From NCBI RefSeq assembly GCF_050436995.1, contig NC_134769.1, positions 1,426,001-1,490,000 of the forward strand: a stretch of DNA of 64,000 bases, read 5' to 3'. Shown here piece after piece: positions 1-13,400 of this stretch (position 1 is the stretch's first letter; every line of letters starts with the position of its first letter). The position numbers were made by a program, and so were the translations under genes. The stretch is from Anticarsia gemmatalis (Eukaryota; Arthropoda; Insecta; Lepidoptera; Erebidae). Below the pieces are notes generated by a model. That model had not been told where the DNA came from and made no database searches. It was given only the letters and a program-made list of their open reading frames with translations.

Positions 1-1438
1 CCAAATTACTTTTATTATTGGTATTTTTTTGTGTAACCTCGGACTGGATAAAAAGATGCCTATGGTATTGACAATGCATAATATTTATTATAGTAGGTAT
101 AGGGAGTAATAGGGACTTAATGTTTAAAGTTAAACGACACGAATATAGACGAATAATATTTACCTAATTGGTCACTTATAATTGTACCAATTTATTCATT
201 AGTAAAAAACATACAACCTATTATTTTAATGCCCTAAATAATTCCGTAATTTTTCCATCAAAAATCAACATAATTTCCCCAAAGTTCATTGACAATCCCA
301 AATTTTATTGACATTTATAAACACACCCATGTCGGGGCAGACAGCGCGCGGCACGCGAGCGCTCGCCGGCCGGCGCTGCCCGCCGCCGCGGCGGTCAGTG
401 CGTGCGCCCCACACCGTGGTATTGATCCCACCACCTGCTCCTCGCCACCACTCCCACTCGCTCCACTTACTTCTTCTAGTCGGCCATCGCCCCGCGACAC
501 GATACCACATTAAAATAAAATACAATAAAGACGCCATTACAAAAATAAATTGCCGCTTTTGGCGCCTTTTCGCGTTCAAACGTCAAACTGTGCCGCGAAG
601 TACCGAGTGGACTCGATTATTCAGCCTGTTGTTTTTTTTTCTGCTCACGTGTTCGAGTGCCGTGGTTTAAGTGCTAAAAAAGTGTTGCTAATACTTTGTA
701 CATAATTGCACAATGAGGTGACTCACGCCGACCTGGATCTTGGATGTCAGGCATTATCTCATTTAAAGCGTTAATATCGTAATTGCGCTAGTTAGCCGGC
801 GCGCTACAGCTAAATTGTACTGAATTTTACATGTCTCATTAACGTAACAGTGTTTATTGACACACGCGTATACCGTACAACAAATGTTTTAAGTGAGTAG
901 CAACAAAACTAATTGCTTTCCCGACATACCGTTGCAATAGATAGCAAAAAAGGAAATTATTATCAGCCATCTATCAGATGCAAATTATCGCGCCACTTAT
1001 AGACCCCTCCGGAGAGAGCGAGACGGGCGTGTTGTCGTCTCGGCTGGCACACTAACCCGATCGAGCGTAATAACAGATTTTTCTTGTAACCACCTATCTA
1101 TCAGCTGTTGGCGTCCGGCCGTGTCAGATAGTAGGTGTTTTTCACTGCGCGGGAGGAAAATGCATAAAAATTTGCATAGTACGGCGTCATACAAGTAGTT
1201 AGTATAGTGAGTCAGGCTGTCGGCGGTGGCGCGAGCGCGGACGCCAACAATTACGTTTTTTGCGCGAACAATTTTCTAAAACAGATAACCACGCTTCTGC
1301 CTAGAAAACGAAACGTAACGATTTTTTATCGATTCTATTTTCGAATTTCGAGTGTATTGACTGTTTTTGTGTTGTGTTTTTACGACTAGTGTTGTGCCTT
1401 GTGAAATGTGATTCGACCTTTTTTAGAGTATTTTTATA
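1..1438 (+). promoter_or_regulatory. 5' flank, probable promoter and 5' UTR of the MDM1-like gene
   Basis: No coding region is supported here. Two GC- and CpG-rich patches, about 325-425 and 1005-1260, stand out from the AT-rich surroundings, as expected of an insect promoter or 5' UTR. An E-box (CACGTG) lies at about 646-651 and an E2F-like palindrome at 557-570. The transcription start cannot be fixed from sequence; candidates lie near 618-680 or near 1200. Short open frames in the GC patch are simply stop-poor sequence with no recognisable protein. A divergent gene to the left could share this region. Confidence 0.5.
557..570. promoter_or_regulatory. E2F-like site upstream of MDM1
   Basis: TTTTGGCGCCTTTT contains the E2F/DP core TTTSSCGC. 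It lies in the CpG-rich upstream region about 870 bp before the start codon, and a TTTTCGCG stretch overlaps its right end. A similar TTTTTTGGCGCC string occurs in intron 4 near 40670, so chance occurrence is possible. Function is inferred. Confidence 0.35.
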
Positions 1439-1489
1439 ATGGAAAGAAGTGTTCTGGCGGAGTCGAGGCACGTTCAGTGGGCTTCTGAA
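1439..1489 (+). CDS. MDM1: MDM1 exon 1 (start codon)
   Basis: Encodes residues 1-17 (MERSVLAESRHVQWASE) and ends at a strong donor, GAA|GTAAGT, phase 0. An in-frame TAG lies 15 nt upstream. It joins in frame to exon 2, about 33 kb away. No second coding exon in intron 1 is needed, but one cannot be ruled out. Confidence 0.78.
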
Positions 1490-4400
1490 GTAAGTATTCT
1501 AATCTTGTCTAAAAAAACCTATTTATTTAACAGTACAAACAAATATACACGTTATTGTTGATCATAGTTAGTGGTCAAAACATTTATTTGATGAATCTTT
1601 GCAATCTTTAAAAAACACAGCAAACCATATCTAATAACTCACTAATCGTAAACATTACGTAATTACTTATAATTAGTCTAATTAAATAGGTACCTGTAAA
1701 CTTTTCCATGGCAAGTATGAGTTTTTTAACCAATTAATTTTAACAACTCAATGAAATAATTAACAAGGAGTTTTGTTTCCTTATTTTTTTTTATTTTGGC
1801 TGTAAATATTATGACCTTTGCCGTCCCTCGCGTGGGTAATGGCGGCTCGGTGGAATGAATATTAAATGTGAATGGGATTTTTTTATGAGCCTCCACACAA
1901 ATGCAATGTATGAAATTATTAATAAACCTCAGTGTCTATTGTTTTGGTTATCAAAAGAACAATGGATGGATCTTTTTCAATCATTTTATTCTTATTTTTG
2001 TGGATGTAGAAGTTTGGAACTTATATAACTAACAAATTTGTTAAAAAAAAGAGATGTTTAAGCAAATAAAAAATATTTGTTTTCAATGCCCTCTATTATA
2101 TTTTTGGAAAAGGGTTAAGTAACCTACTTGAATTTTCAATTTTTGATTTTATTTTTATGTTTATAAATAAATATTAAAATAACTTAAACAAACATAAGCC
2201 AATATTTTCCATTGTCAAATAACTTTAGTCAAAGACAATTTTAACATTAATGCACCTCAAAACTGTTTAACCAATTAAAACCTAGACAACCACACAAAAC
2301 AAAAAAGAACACAGTTTCTTCAGAAAAGCCAACAGCGACGCATATTCTTTCATTTCTAAAAATAAACTAGACTAACACAGTTTTTAATTAACTAAAGACT
2401 AGAGTCTAGCTAAATTTCTAGCCTCATTTCAGCTAACACGTGATTCAGAAACCTAAAAAGTCTATCTAGTCTATATTAGACTATATAGTCGGTATTCCCA
2501 CTAATTATATTGCGAAGGTCGTTTCAAAACGCACAGTCACTCTTTTTCAGTGTCGACTTCAAGAAAAAAACTATTAGAAAAACTAATTCGTTATATTTCT
2601 TTAGTTACATTTTGTGTTTTTAAAGATATATGTATGTGGCTACTGGAGTGTAAGTTATTTGTAATAGAAATAAAATTGATTCTGTAGAAATAATAATATA
2701 GAAAAACAAAATTCAATATTGTATTCTTTTGTTACAGAATAAAATATTGAATTTCGTATTGTTCATAATTTTTATATTATAATATACATATTACAACAAA
2801 TATGAAGATGGAGTGGAATTTAGTTTCTACCTTCACCTGTGAAAATAAAGCAATACATATAATGCCATTGCATAGCATTGTAATGAGTGTCTGATAGCGT
2901 ATCCAATAGATAAAACGGCAGCAAATTTATAATCAATCCTCAATTTTCCACTTCTTAAGTTAACCACTAGTTATCCAGGAGTAATGAAACGTGTTGTAAA
3001 TCTAGGTATGCTGATATACTTCTATGCATACATTAGGTATAAAACCTTTTTCCCCTTTCTGCCTACAAGGCTCCACTCCATCACGCCCCGTCCTGAGTCA
3101 GACCCTTTACGATAGGGGGCGAGTTGGAACTTGCAAGGGCCTCCATAGGGGTGAATCTTAAATAGTCAGCCTTTCTTGGAAAATGCTTGGGAAATTACCA
3201 GCTGTTTTTACTATAATAGGTTTCGCATAATAGGGTATTGTGTGCAATTATTTAAAACTAAGTTTGTTAAATTACGTAAATTTTCTTTGACGGGCAATTT
3301 TGCTAATTGAACACAAAACGTAGCAATTGTTTACAGAAGTAAGAAACTTCATGATGGAAAATAAACAAAAAATGTACTTACTTTTACCATCGGCTCTTAA
3401 AGAACTATAAAATACAAAAACATAAATTTTCAATTATAATATTCAAGTATCGTATATACGCATGAACGTGTCTTCTTCTTATCGTATAGTTAGTGGTCAA
3501 CCTAGTGTCAAAGTATGAAAACGTTACATTGTATAACTCGGAAATCTAACCCGAGACCAAATCCGTCGCTTACTATACTCAAAGACCAAAGCAATAAAGA
3601 TCATATCACTTGACTAATGCAGTTAAAATATAAATACCATTACTTCAACAGATAAAAACTTCAATAATAAATCGTTTACTAAAATAAATATAAACATAAT
3701 CATAAAACTTTGAGTTATGTGAAAGAGTCATAACAGTTATTATGAGTGTGCACTCAAAAATAAAGTGATGTTATTTATACTGCTAATGTTGCACACTCAA
3801 TATTGTATGATGAATGAGTAGTACCTGATGTTGCGCATGTGTTGTAAAGGTTTGAAGAACTTAATTTATTTGTCACCTGAAAAATTTAGAGATAGCTAAT
3901 CTTTCCACTGAAACATCATTAAAACCGGTAAGGTTAGTTTTTGGTTCTAAGGTTCCCTTATCTTTCAATTTCGGGCTTGAGACACAAACAGCGTGTTTTT
4001 AGTTACTAAATGCAGGGTAAGCAATATCAGCAATCCTGCTAACTACTCCAGCTCTTCGACCAATGGCTGGGATTTGAACTTACTAAATCAAAATCAAAAT
4101 CAAATCATTTATTCATTCAGGTCAAGTGCTGACACTTATGATAGTCAATGATACAGAGAGTGAATTTACCGCCAGTTCGAAAAGTAGGGCCAATGAGAAG
4201 AGCTGGCAAGAAACTCCTGGCCACTCTTTTTAATCGCCAAATGATTTTAACAATATTTATGCTGGTATAAAACATTTTGTAAGTAGCTGCTACCTACCAA
4301 CACTACCGAACACACTTTGGTCATAACATAAATTAAATCAATATATTAAGGTGCTAATAAACAAGATATAAATAGTATTGGAAGCATGTTGGGAGCATCT

Positions 4401-7400
4401 ACCCACATAATAATATAAATGAAATCGTAAGAGGCATTTCAAGAGCATACTGTGGTAAAGGAAGTACAGTTAGTGAAACGAAGTTGCTTTAAAAAAATTA
4501 TGGCAGTCACCACACCCAGGACGACCAGTCACCCCAAGCAGCACCCGTTCACGAGTATGACGCGTGGACCAGCCATCACCCCCTTCGCACATACTAGAAG
4601 GAAGGGGATGACCCGGCACACGACGCCGCCGCAAGCAATGACATTTTAGTGAGCATGACGAACCTTGGCATGGGAGCCCACCAGTTCAAGTCATACTTAA
4701 TCTCAATCACGTCCAATATCTTATCCATTGGGCTACTGTAATTTAGTGTTAAACCTATAAGATATTTCACAACTATGTACATTAGCAATAAAATATCTTA
4801 GCTTTATTTCAATTTAGCTCTTTTCAGAATAAAATCTATAATAAATTGAATACATAGATACATAATTTTTACATACTTATTTCGCTTAATTCACATCCAT
4901 ACATCTTGTCATACAAGAAAGCCGGTTACGAGTACTACAAACAAATAATCTAAGCCTGAAATTATAAAAAATCAATCACATTTTAAGAAAAGTTCACGCT
5001 AGGACTTTAGCCCCATATTCCACCCTCAAACCCCATCAGTCCAATGAACTGTTAGCTATTTATTCAACCTAATTACAACCCCTTTTCGACCTATTTTAAA
5101 CGACAACCTTTGGAACAAGATCTGAGTACTTTGAACCGATTCCATTACATCTTTTGAAGGGAAACCTTAAAAATAAAGTTTTGAACTTTCTCCTTAATAT
5201 TGAGTTATTGTGTAAAGTTTGAGTGCTTGGAAATTATATTAATTTAATTTTAGTGTATGAATTTCTGAGTTATTTAAAATATAATGGATTATACGGTTCA
5301 GCTGCTAAAATAGGAGACGAATCAATATTCGTTCTCTATTTCGGCAGCTTAGGAGATTTGATTCTTATCTTAGCCTTTAATTTAGCTTGGGTTTTTAGCT
5401 ATCTCCAAGGAAAGTTTCATCAAACCATACTATCTTTTTAATCGTGAAAATGTGACAAGTATATGAAAAAAAATTGAGATCAGTGTAACGACTCATGGAT
5501 ATAATTGTCATATTACCTATCTAATACATAAAATGACAGCAAATATGATGAAAATTCCGTCAATATTTCAACTGATAGTCTAACCAAAACTTATTCAGAA
5601 GTAGTAAAACCGGCTATTAATAACAATTAGAATAAAACATTTCAATCAATAACCTATATATTTACCTAACCACACCATTACAGCCCAATACCAGTCTAAA
5701 GTCATTATCAAAACAATTCCTTATAACTTCTAAACCAACATAGTATCAATATAATCTTAAACGAAGCCATATGACCAGCCTAGTATAGCTAATCTTAATA
5801 CCAGTAATATATTTCAGCCGCGCTATCCACACGATGTGAGAAGGTTCCCAACCAGCTTAGCACACGGAGTATAACGCCTATGCCTACAGTAATAGGTCTT
5901 CGGTCTCGTTGAATTTATGACACGAATTCTCGTTACTTTTCTTATCTTATGCATACATAATATACATTATATTAGGATAAATTTGACCTTAATATATTAA
6001 TTTCATACAAACATATATAATATTGCGCCTTTTCCCAAAGGGGAAGGCAGAGAACAAAGAACACTACTTCGTACGATCAAAAACTTCCTTTGCCTCTACT
6101 ATATCCATATATCTTGTTATGCAGGACCACTAATGACAAGTAATATGCACCTGACCTTTTTGCAAGACATTACCCATATGATCTGTGCATATTAATTTTA
6201 ATTAAAGCCGCTTAATATACTTCTGTAGTCCAAATGGCGGCCTTTCTGACTTCTCACCACAAGGTATCAGGTTCAAGCAAAGTGCTTTTGGATATATTAA
6301 AAATATTATGAACATGTAGTTCATAATAATTTTATCAATATAAGTCGTACATAGCAACAGCAGTACATAGCAATAAGCTCGCCCATTCATACATATGTGT
6401 ATTTCTATACCTCTGCGTACATCTCAAGATATAAAAAGCGAGAATTCTAAGAAAAAATAACTTTGAGACAGACCAACGGACAACCAAACGTCTACCTATC
6501 GTACCTCTTTGAGATACGAAACTCTAAATACTTATACGCAAATAAAAACCCGACGATCTCAAGATTTACTTTCCAGAAAACTCAAGCAAGAGTAAACTCT
6601 TAGAAAATATTTGAAGCAAAATATCTAAGAATATATTAGCGTTGTATCCATCATCCCGTGTTATTACCACTTACCGTGGATCTTGAGTGTGTCTGTATTT
6701 TGTGATAGATTCTTCCGAATTCATCTGCATAGATATTATTGAGTATTAATCTAGGTTATAAACCAACAAATTCCATTAAAATCCATTCAGTAGTAACTTA
6801 GACAAATCTTCACTCACGAATACAGGCTCTGCAACGCCTAACAAAAGACCTTTGCACCAGTCGTGCAAAATTCCTTGCATTTATTTCTTCTGACGCTGTG
6901 TCGATTTTCTGGCGAAGTTCTAATAGATTTTATATTGATTTCGAATACTGAATACAACCTGCATCCGGGCCACAGTTGTTAAAGTCACCTTCACACATAA
7001 CAACTATTTGTACGATCTGGTTGTACTTTGTGTCCGTTGTTTGTATGTCTTCTTTTAAATATTCAACGAAATATGAAAGATTTAAGTATGTGCTTAAAGT
7101 ACAATACACATTGTTTGTGGCTAACATGTCTTAAGTCTATGATTATAATTACCTACTCTCGTTACCAAGATCTAATTAAATAAAACTTTTTATTTTATAA
7201 TTAGATGTGATGATAAGTGAATTTGTTATTTATAAGTAAGATCTAGACAAAAGATATATAAGAACATAAAAATAGATTAAAATAGACAAATGATTTCTTA
7301 AGATCGTAGAAAATATACACTTTTTTAAGAATATCTCAGACACGATGTCAGAAATTACTTCGAGATCTTAACATGGGACCACATGGGAAGCAACACTATT

Positions 7401-10400
7401 CAAATAACAAAAACTGTTTAAAACCTTATTAAAAAAGTACGAAAAAAACATAAAAAACCATTTGAATCAGTCATAGTCCTTATTTAGTCAAAACATAACA
7501 CACATTTTCAGAAATAAATTAATTCACTGGTAGAATCCTGAAAAGAGACTTATTACGATAACAGAAAAAATATATGGTGAAACTTTCAACATAACAATAC
7601 ACAAGAATTTTTCAATCTCCTCACACAATTTCATAAAATCTTAACGTATGTTATTTACTTGATAATAACAAGAACAATCTCCTAACCATCTTACTCTGAA
7701 AGACAATTAAGCTCAAATACCATTGTTTTGCAAGTTGGCTAACGTTTTGTATATTTGAGAATTTAGTGCTAATTAAAGCAAATGTGATTCGGTCTGGAAT
7801 TAGATGGGAGTTTTAAACATGTAAAAGCAACGATTTCACAATAGCCGACCCGCGCGACTCTGCTCACATAAGAAGTTTCATTCCCAATTTCAGCAGTTAA
7901 GGGCCCATGTTTGGAAAAAAAGGTTGCTTACTTTTGATAACGTTTCTTTGATCCGGGATCATGGGCAGTAACTATCTCCGTGCCAAAATGTTTCAGCAGT
8001 TTAGTCGTAAAACCATCTATACTAATACTAATACTAATATTATAAAGCTGAAGAGTTTGTTTGTTTGTTTGTTTGTTTGAACGCGCTAATCTCAGGAACT
8101 ACTGGTCCGATTTGAAAAATTCTTTCAGTGTCAGAGAGTCCATTTATCGAGGAAGGCTACAGGCTATATATCTTCACGCTACGTCCAATAGGAGCAGAGT
8201 GGCAATAAAATATGTTACAAAAACGGGGAAAATGTTGACCTATTCTCTCTTATGTGACGCAAGCGAAGTTGCACGGGTCAGCTATTTTCCAAAATTATGA
8301 GTTTTTCTATTAGTAAAAATACCCTGCACAACTGTTTCTAATGAATGCAGTTTCTATAAAAACCAATGTTACCTGTGTTCATTATGCTAATTTAACTTTT
8401 TAACTTTCTTCAGTGTTTCAGCGAGCTTTCCTTGTAATATTATGTAAATTACTCTGCTTACTAATTACAGACGGTTAGCGTACAAGCTAAATGAGGCGAA
8501 TCTGGAAGGACTTTTGTAGGGATACTGATTCTCTTGTGAAAAAAGTTTTATTTGCATTGCTTGAAGGATATACATTTCTTTTTTTTTTCTTTGAAAGACA
8601 ACTCCCGCACTATGAGAATTGCTCTTGTGACGCGTGGACTTTTACAAACATACAAACAACGGACACAAAGCACAACCAGACCCGAAACAATTATTTGTGG
8701 ATCGCACAAATATGTGAGAATAATGTGGGAATCGAACCCACGATATCCCGACACAATGGTAGCGGCGTGGCGACCTACACCACTGCGCCAAGGCAATCAC
8801 GCCCTTTCCCCATAGGGGTAGGCAGAGACTAAATAACACCACTTGGTACGATCCTTACAAACTTTCCTTGGCTCATTCATATCCATACATCTTGTCATAC
8901 AGGACAGCTGGTTACGAATACTACGCACCCACGATATGTTTTATATCTATACAAATATTATAAAGCCGAAAAGTTTGTTTGTTTGAACGCGCTAATCTCA
9001 GATACTGCTGCCTGGTCCGATTTAAATTTTGACCCATTCTCTCTTATGTGACGCAAGCAAAGTTGCGCGAGTCAGCTAGTACTCTACAAATTGCTTAAGA
9101 TACTCATTTCTGTTTTAATTAAAGCACAATCACTAAAACATTAAATACTAACGTCAAATGGCTGCCGTGGAAAGCGCAGAATTTTTGCCATTTAATTAAT
9201 GAACAGTGACACGGCAATTCATATTGTTTTGGCGAATGGTTGATGTGCCACCAAACTATTTTAATTACGGGAATCTTAGGGAATTTGTGTTATTTTTAGC
9301 TACTTATTACACGGAGTTTCATGGCGCTACGGCCGTGGAAGAAAACGCTTTACTAAAAGGGAAAAATAATCTTGGATTGTAGAAATACATCCTTTGTTGA
9401 AGCATTTTTGATTGTTCATTGGGTCAATGCATAGGTTTTCAGGTACTGAAAGAAAATTTCAATCTTGGTCTAGACCATGAAGAGACAAATCTTTATATGA
9501 TTCGAGATCAATTGATTCAAGTTTTAGTGTGTATGATTGTCATTTGTTTGTCAAGTTCCTTTCAACTAAAAATATATTATTTAACAAACTTTAAAGAATA
9601 TCCTTTTCTTCAAAAGTTACTGAAGACATTTGTTATAGTAGATATGATTTAATATTATAATAGTAAAATGTATGCACCCGTACAAACATATTTTCAAATA
9701 AATTGTCTGTCAGCATTTCACGATGTTCTTCATTTATAAAGTAAACTAACATGTCCGCACTACTAGTGAGTGCACGTCTAGTGACTATAGCGACTAACAC
9801 AAACATAGACTCGGCACAAACAGTCGGAGGTCGTGCTAATGTTTGTACGAAGTCTTGCCCCAACATTGTAATGATACTAAGAAATACACGTACTAAGCTG
9901 TACTATCTTGAGTCTTAGTCATTCGCAGCTATCTCTATCACTGTTAATAATACCTTAAACTTGTTTAAACTTGCTGAAAAATACTGGCATGCGGAAATCC
10001 CATTAGTGTGTTTTTTGACGCCATATATTCCCTTTTCCCGCTAGCATTTATAGAATGTTTATTGAATTTCTTGGTCTCCAAAGCATTAAAAAGACCTTGT
10101 TCTTATTATAAATGCAAAACTCAGAGTATACAAGCTACATTTTTGAAAAAGACTTTAATGCGAGAATACTCCATCAGGCAAGGTCTCTTTACATTCAAGT
10201 TAAAGGTCATATGCAGAAATGTAACTGAACTAAGCAATTTTGCAGTATTTGTCACTTTTATCGTAGCGAGAGAAATATTATTGACCACTACTTAAAATTG
10301 CATGATGTGCATTCGCTACAAAACTACTTCAACACTGTTTAAATTCAATAAAATCCAAGATATTAAACACTTCTTAGTAACCTCAAAACCTCCTCAAAAG

Positions 10401-13400
10401 CTATATATTCTTCAACAATACATATTAAATCTATCAGCCACTAATTGACCGTCTCCCACCGTTTCTCCATCACAATATACATTACGTGTTCTTTGTGTTC
10501 CACTCCCATGGCTTTCTACTGTATTGTGACGTCATTGGCTCCCATACCGTCGAGATGTTCGGTCTCACGTTTCGCTTTTTGTAGACATGGTAACTGTATT
10601 TAATGATTTACTTCGGCTAGTTAGAAATATCGTTCTCGCACAGTGTCATCCTAACCCAGTAACGAATAATAATAATGTATAATAATAATTATTTTTTGAA
10701 TATTAAAGCTGTCTAAATGGGCCTCTACGTGTTGGCTTCGACGCCACGCACGCCTTCTAAAAGTTCGGGACTCCTTAGCCCTGAGATAATGAACAGACAT
10801 ACAATAATGAAAATGGTATAATTGATGAAATCAAATGAAAATTAACTTATGAACTGGCAGTTTTTAGATCAGTAGACTATATGACTACGATCATTCAGAT
10901 CTGAAAAGAATACGACTGCTGTTACGATGGACTCTTCCTGTGTTAAGCCATCTGGGTATATATAAAAATATGAGAATTTCCTCAATAGTGGCCCGAAATT
11001 CGGTGGCTGATATATGGCGAATATTTTACATAGCGAAACGTGAGTGTGTTACATACACCTCTACTTACACTTTTGATACATACAAGCATTCATAAAATTA
11101 TCTCTTTTTCCCATAGGGGTAGGCAAAGATTAAAGAACAGAAGCAACATTCAGAAAATGATGTTCTTTACCTCTTTACCATATAGTTTAATGGTACTACA
11201 CTAGTACTATGGTTACCATGGCAACGTATTTTTAAATTACATGCCAGACACAGACGCGTAGACATGGGGAACGGAAGCAAATGGGATTTGCTTGGGATTT
11301 CATTCTAGACTGTCACATAGCTTGTTTAGTTTTATATTTGTTTGTAATAGCTTGAAGATATTGTTATCTTCACTTTAATATATTTAAGAGCAAGTCTTTG
11401 TTTGAATACTAACTTCCCTTAAGTTTATTCCATGTTACAGCTGTGTAGAACAGTACGTAAGTTTAGTCTTTTTTGATAACTCTGACACTTTACAGTAATC
11501 TTACAAACAACGGACAATTAGACCTGCAACAACTATTAGTTGGTACAAATAGTTTATTGGTAGTATTGATAACATTTCTTGTATTGTAAACAGTGCTGAA
11601 ACGTCAAGCAAACCGAGTTTGACCCTTAATTGCAGTATTATCTATACTAATATTATAAAGCTGAAGAGTTTGTTTGTTTGTTTGAACGCGCTAATCTCAG
11701 GAACTACGGGTCCGATTTGAAAAAATATTTCAGTGTTAGATACCGCATTTATCGAAGAAGGCTATAGGCTATATATTATCACGCTACGGCCAATAGGAGC
11801 AGAGCACCACTAAAAAATGTTATAAAAACGGGGAAAATTATGGCCCATTCTATTCTCTCTTATGTGACGCAAGCAAAGTTGCGCGAGTCAGCTAGTATTA
11901 GATAACCGAACTACCGAGCAATGTTTCAAACCTTATTTCATCCCCATGAAGGTTTACTTTCAATAACCGTAATGGCCTGTTTCATTCTGTATCTTCAATA
12001 TTATCTCAGTGTCAAATTTTATCAATCCACCTTGTGTTGATTTGATGAAAAAGTAACAAATAAGTTTTTACACATACTTTAGCATTTATAATATTAGGTC
12101 GGGGAAAAAGTCTTTTCGCATTATAATATGTATGACCTTGTAATAAAATCTTTTCTCGACACAAAGAACCTCGATATTTTGGTACCTCACGAGCTCACTG
12201 AAAGAAACCTAATGAACCGTGTACTCATTTGTGATTCTTGAAGCCAAAGAGATTTTATTGCAAGTTCATACATACTATAATGCAAAAAGACTTTTTCCCC
12301 GACCTAATATTACTTAGTAGGATAGTTATGTGCTACAAAAGGGCTTGTATCTTACACCTTTCATATTATAAAACGATGCTAACAAAACAAGGACAGTGCG
12401 TCACTTAAGTGAAGTGTTGATAGTAATATATTAGAAACACGAGTGATTGATAACAGATAACAAGCAGGTAGTGAGTGGACAATATTAATAACTTTAAAGT
12501 GTGGCTATTGTGGACAAGTTATATTAAATTTATTATAATACATTTCTGTCTCGCTGCTGAGCAAGAGTCTCACTCCCGAAATAAGGTAGATGCTAGGTCC
12601 TGGGTTTACCACACTGAATCTATGACACTTTGCATTCATACAAGAGTCGTTTAAGACACTCAAACAAACTTACATGGCTTTGGGTCTATTGTCCTAGTTA
12701 GCAACCACCTTGATCGCATTTTAACGTGCAATACACAGAGATGCTGAACATAAATAAAACTACGTATTTTTGCGTAGCTTAGCGTCCCTGTGCTTCAAAA
12801 TGGGTTCTAAATGTCGACCCTGGTTAATAGACATAGATAGTAGTTATATAAACCCAATAGACATAGTAGGTGTTAAGCCACAACAAAAGCCTTCAGGAGC
12901 CTTAAAATCTTTGTCAAGGTAGACCACTAAATAACATTATCTTCATCTTGACCTTACCTAACTCACTATTTTTTTCTATAACTATCTATCAGACGTTAAC
13001 TCTGTCTAACCCTTATATAAGTGAATTGTCTAACCAAGTAATTAATGAAAAGGTGCTTACCCATCTAAAACCTGTTCACGACAACGTCGCTTAACCTCAT
13101 CCAATATCTATCGAAGTAACTTTTAAAAGTCCAAATGCATTTAAATATATTATCAAAACATCCCGGATCTATAAAGAACGGTACATACAGTTTGAAACTT
13201 TCTTGAACATCGCGTGACCGTGTCGAATGCCTCGCACAAATCACTATCTCCTAGTTTCAGTGCATATTGATAGAGGTCGTTGTGCCGTACTAGGTTACCT
13301 ATTGTACGATCAGTTTTCTAAGTTTTAAACTGTGACAGTTGAAGCAAATTGTAGTGGGTTAATGTTTTAAATGGTACACACGAATCGGTAGGTTTTTCAG

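Noticed and set aside
286..670. Overlapping open frames on both strands in the upstream GC-rich patch
   Set aside because: They arise from stop-poor CpG-rich sequence, run into poly(T) and AT-rich DNA, and show no family motif; this looks like promoter DNA.
4452..4788. Open frames on both strands around a GC-rich block after the LINE tail at 4082
   Set aside because: No recognisable domain in any frame. The block may be a repeat-derived or processed remnant, but nothing identifies it.
5223..5441. 72-codon plus-strand frame with hydrophobic stretches
   Set aside because: AT-rich, overlaps the 5300-5349 hairpin, has no splice or family support; hydrophobicity follows from T-rich codons.
8056..8081. 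TTTG tandem units suggesting a direct-repeat array
   Set aside because: It is the variable tract inside the small Helitrons, with no spacers; not a CRISPR array.
9633..9866. Minus-strand 77-codon frame with moderately even composition
   Set aside because: No motif, no neighbouring exon-like sequence; likely decayed repeat or chance.
12094..12307. Possible transposase remnant between the mariner-type TIRs
   Set aside because: The interior is about 150 bp or less with no open frame resembling a transposase.
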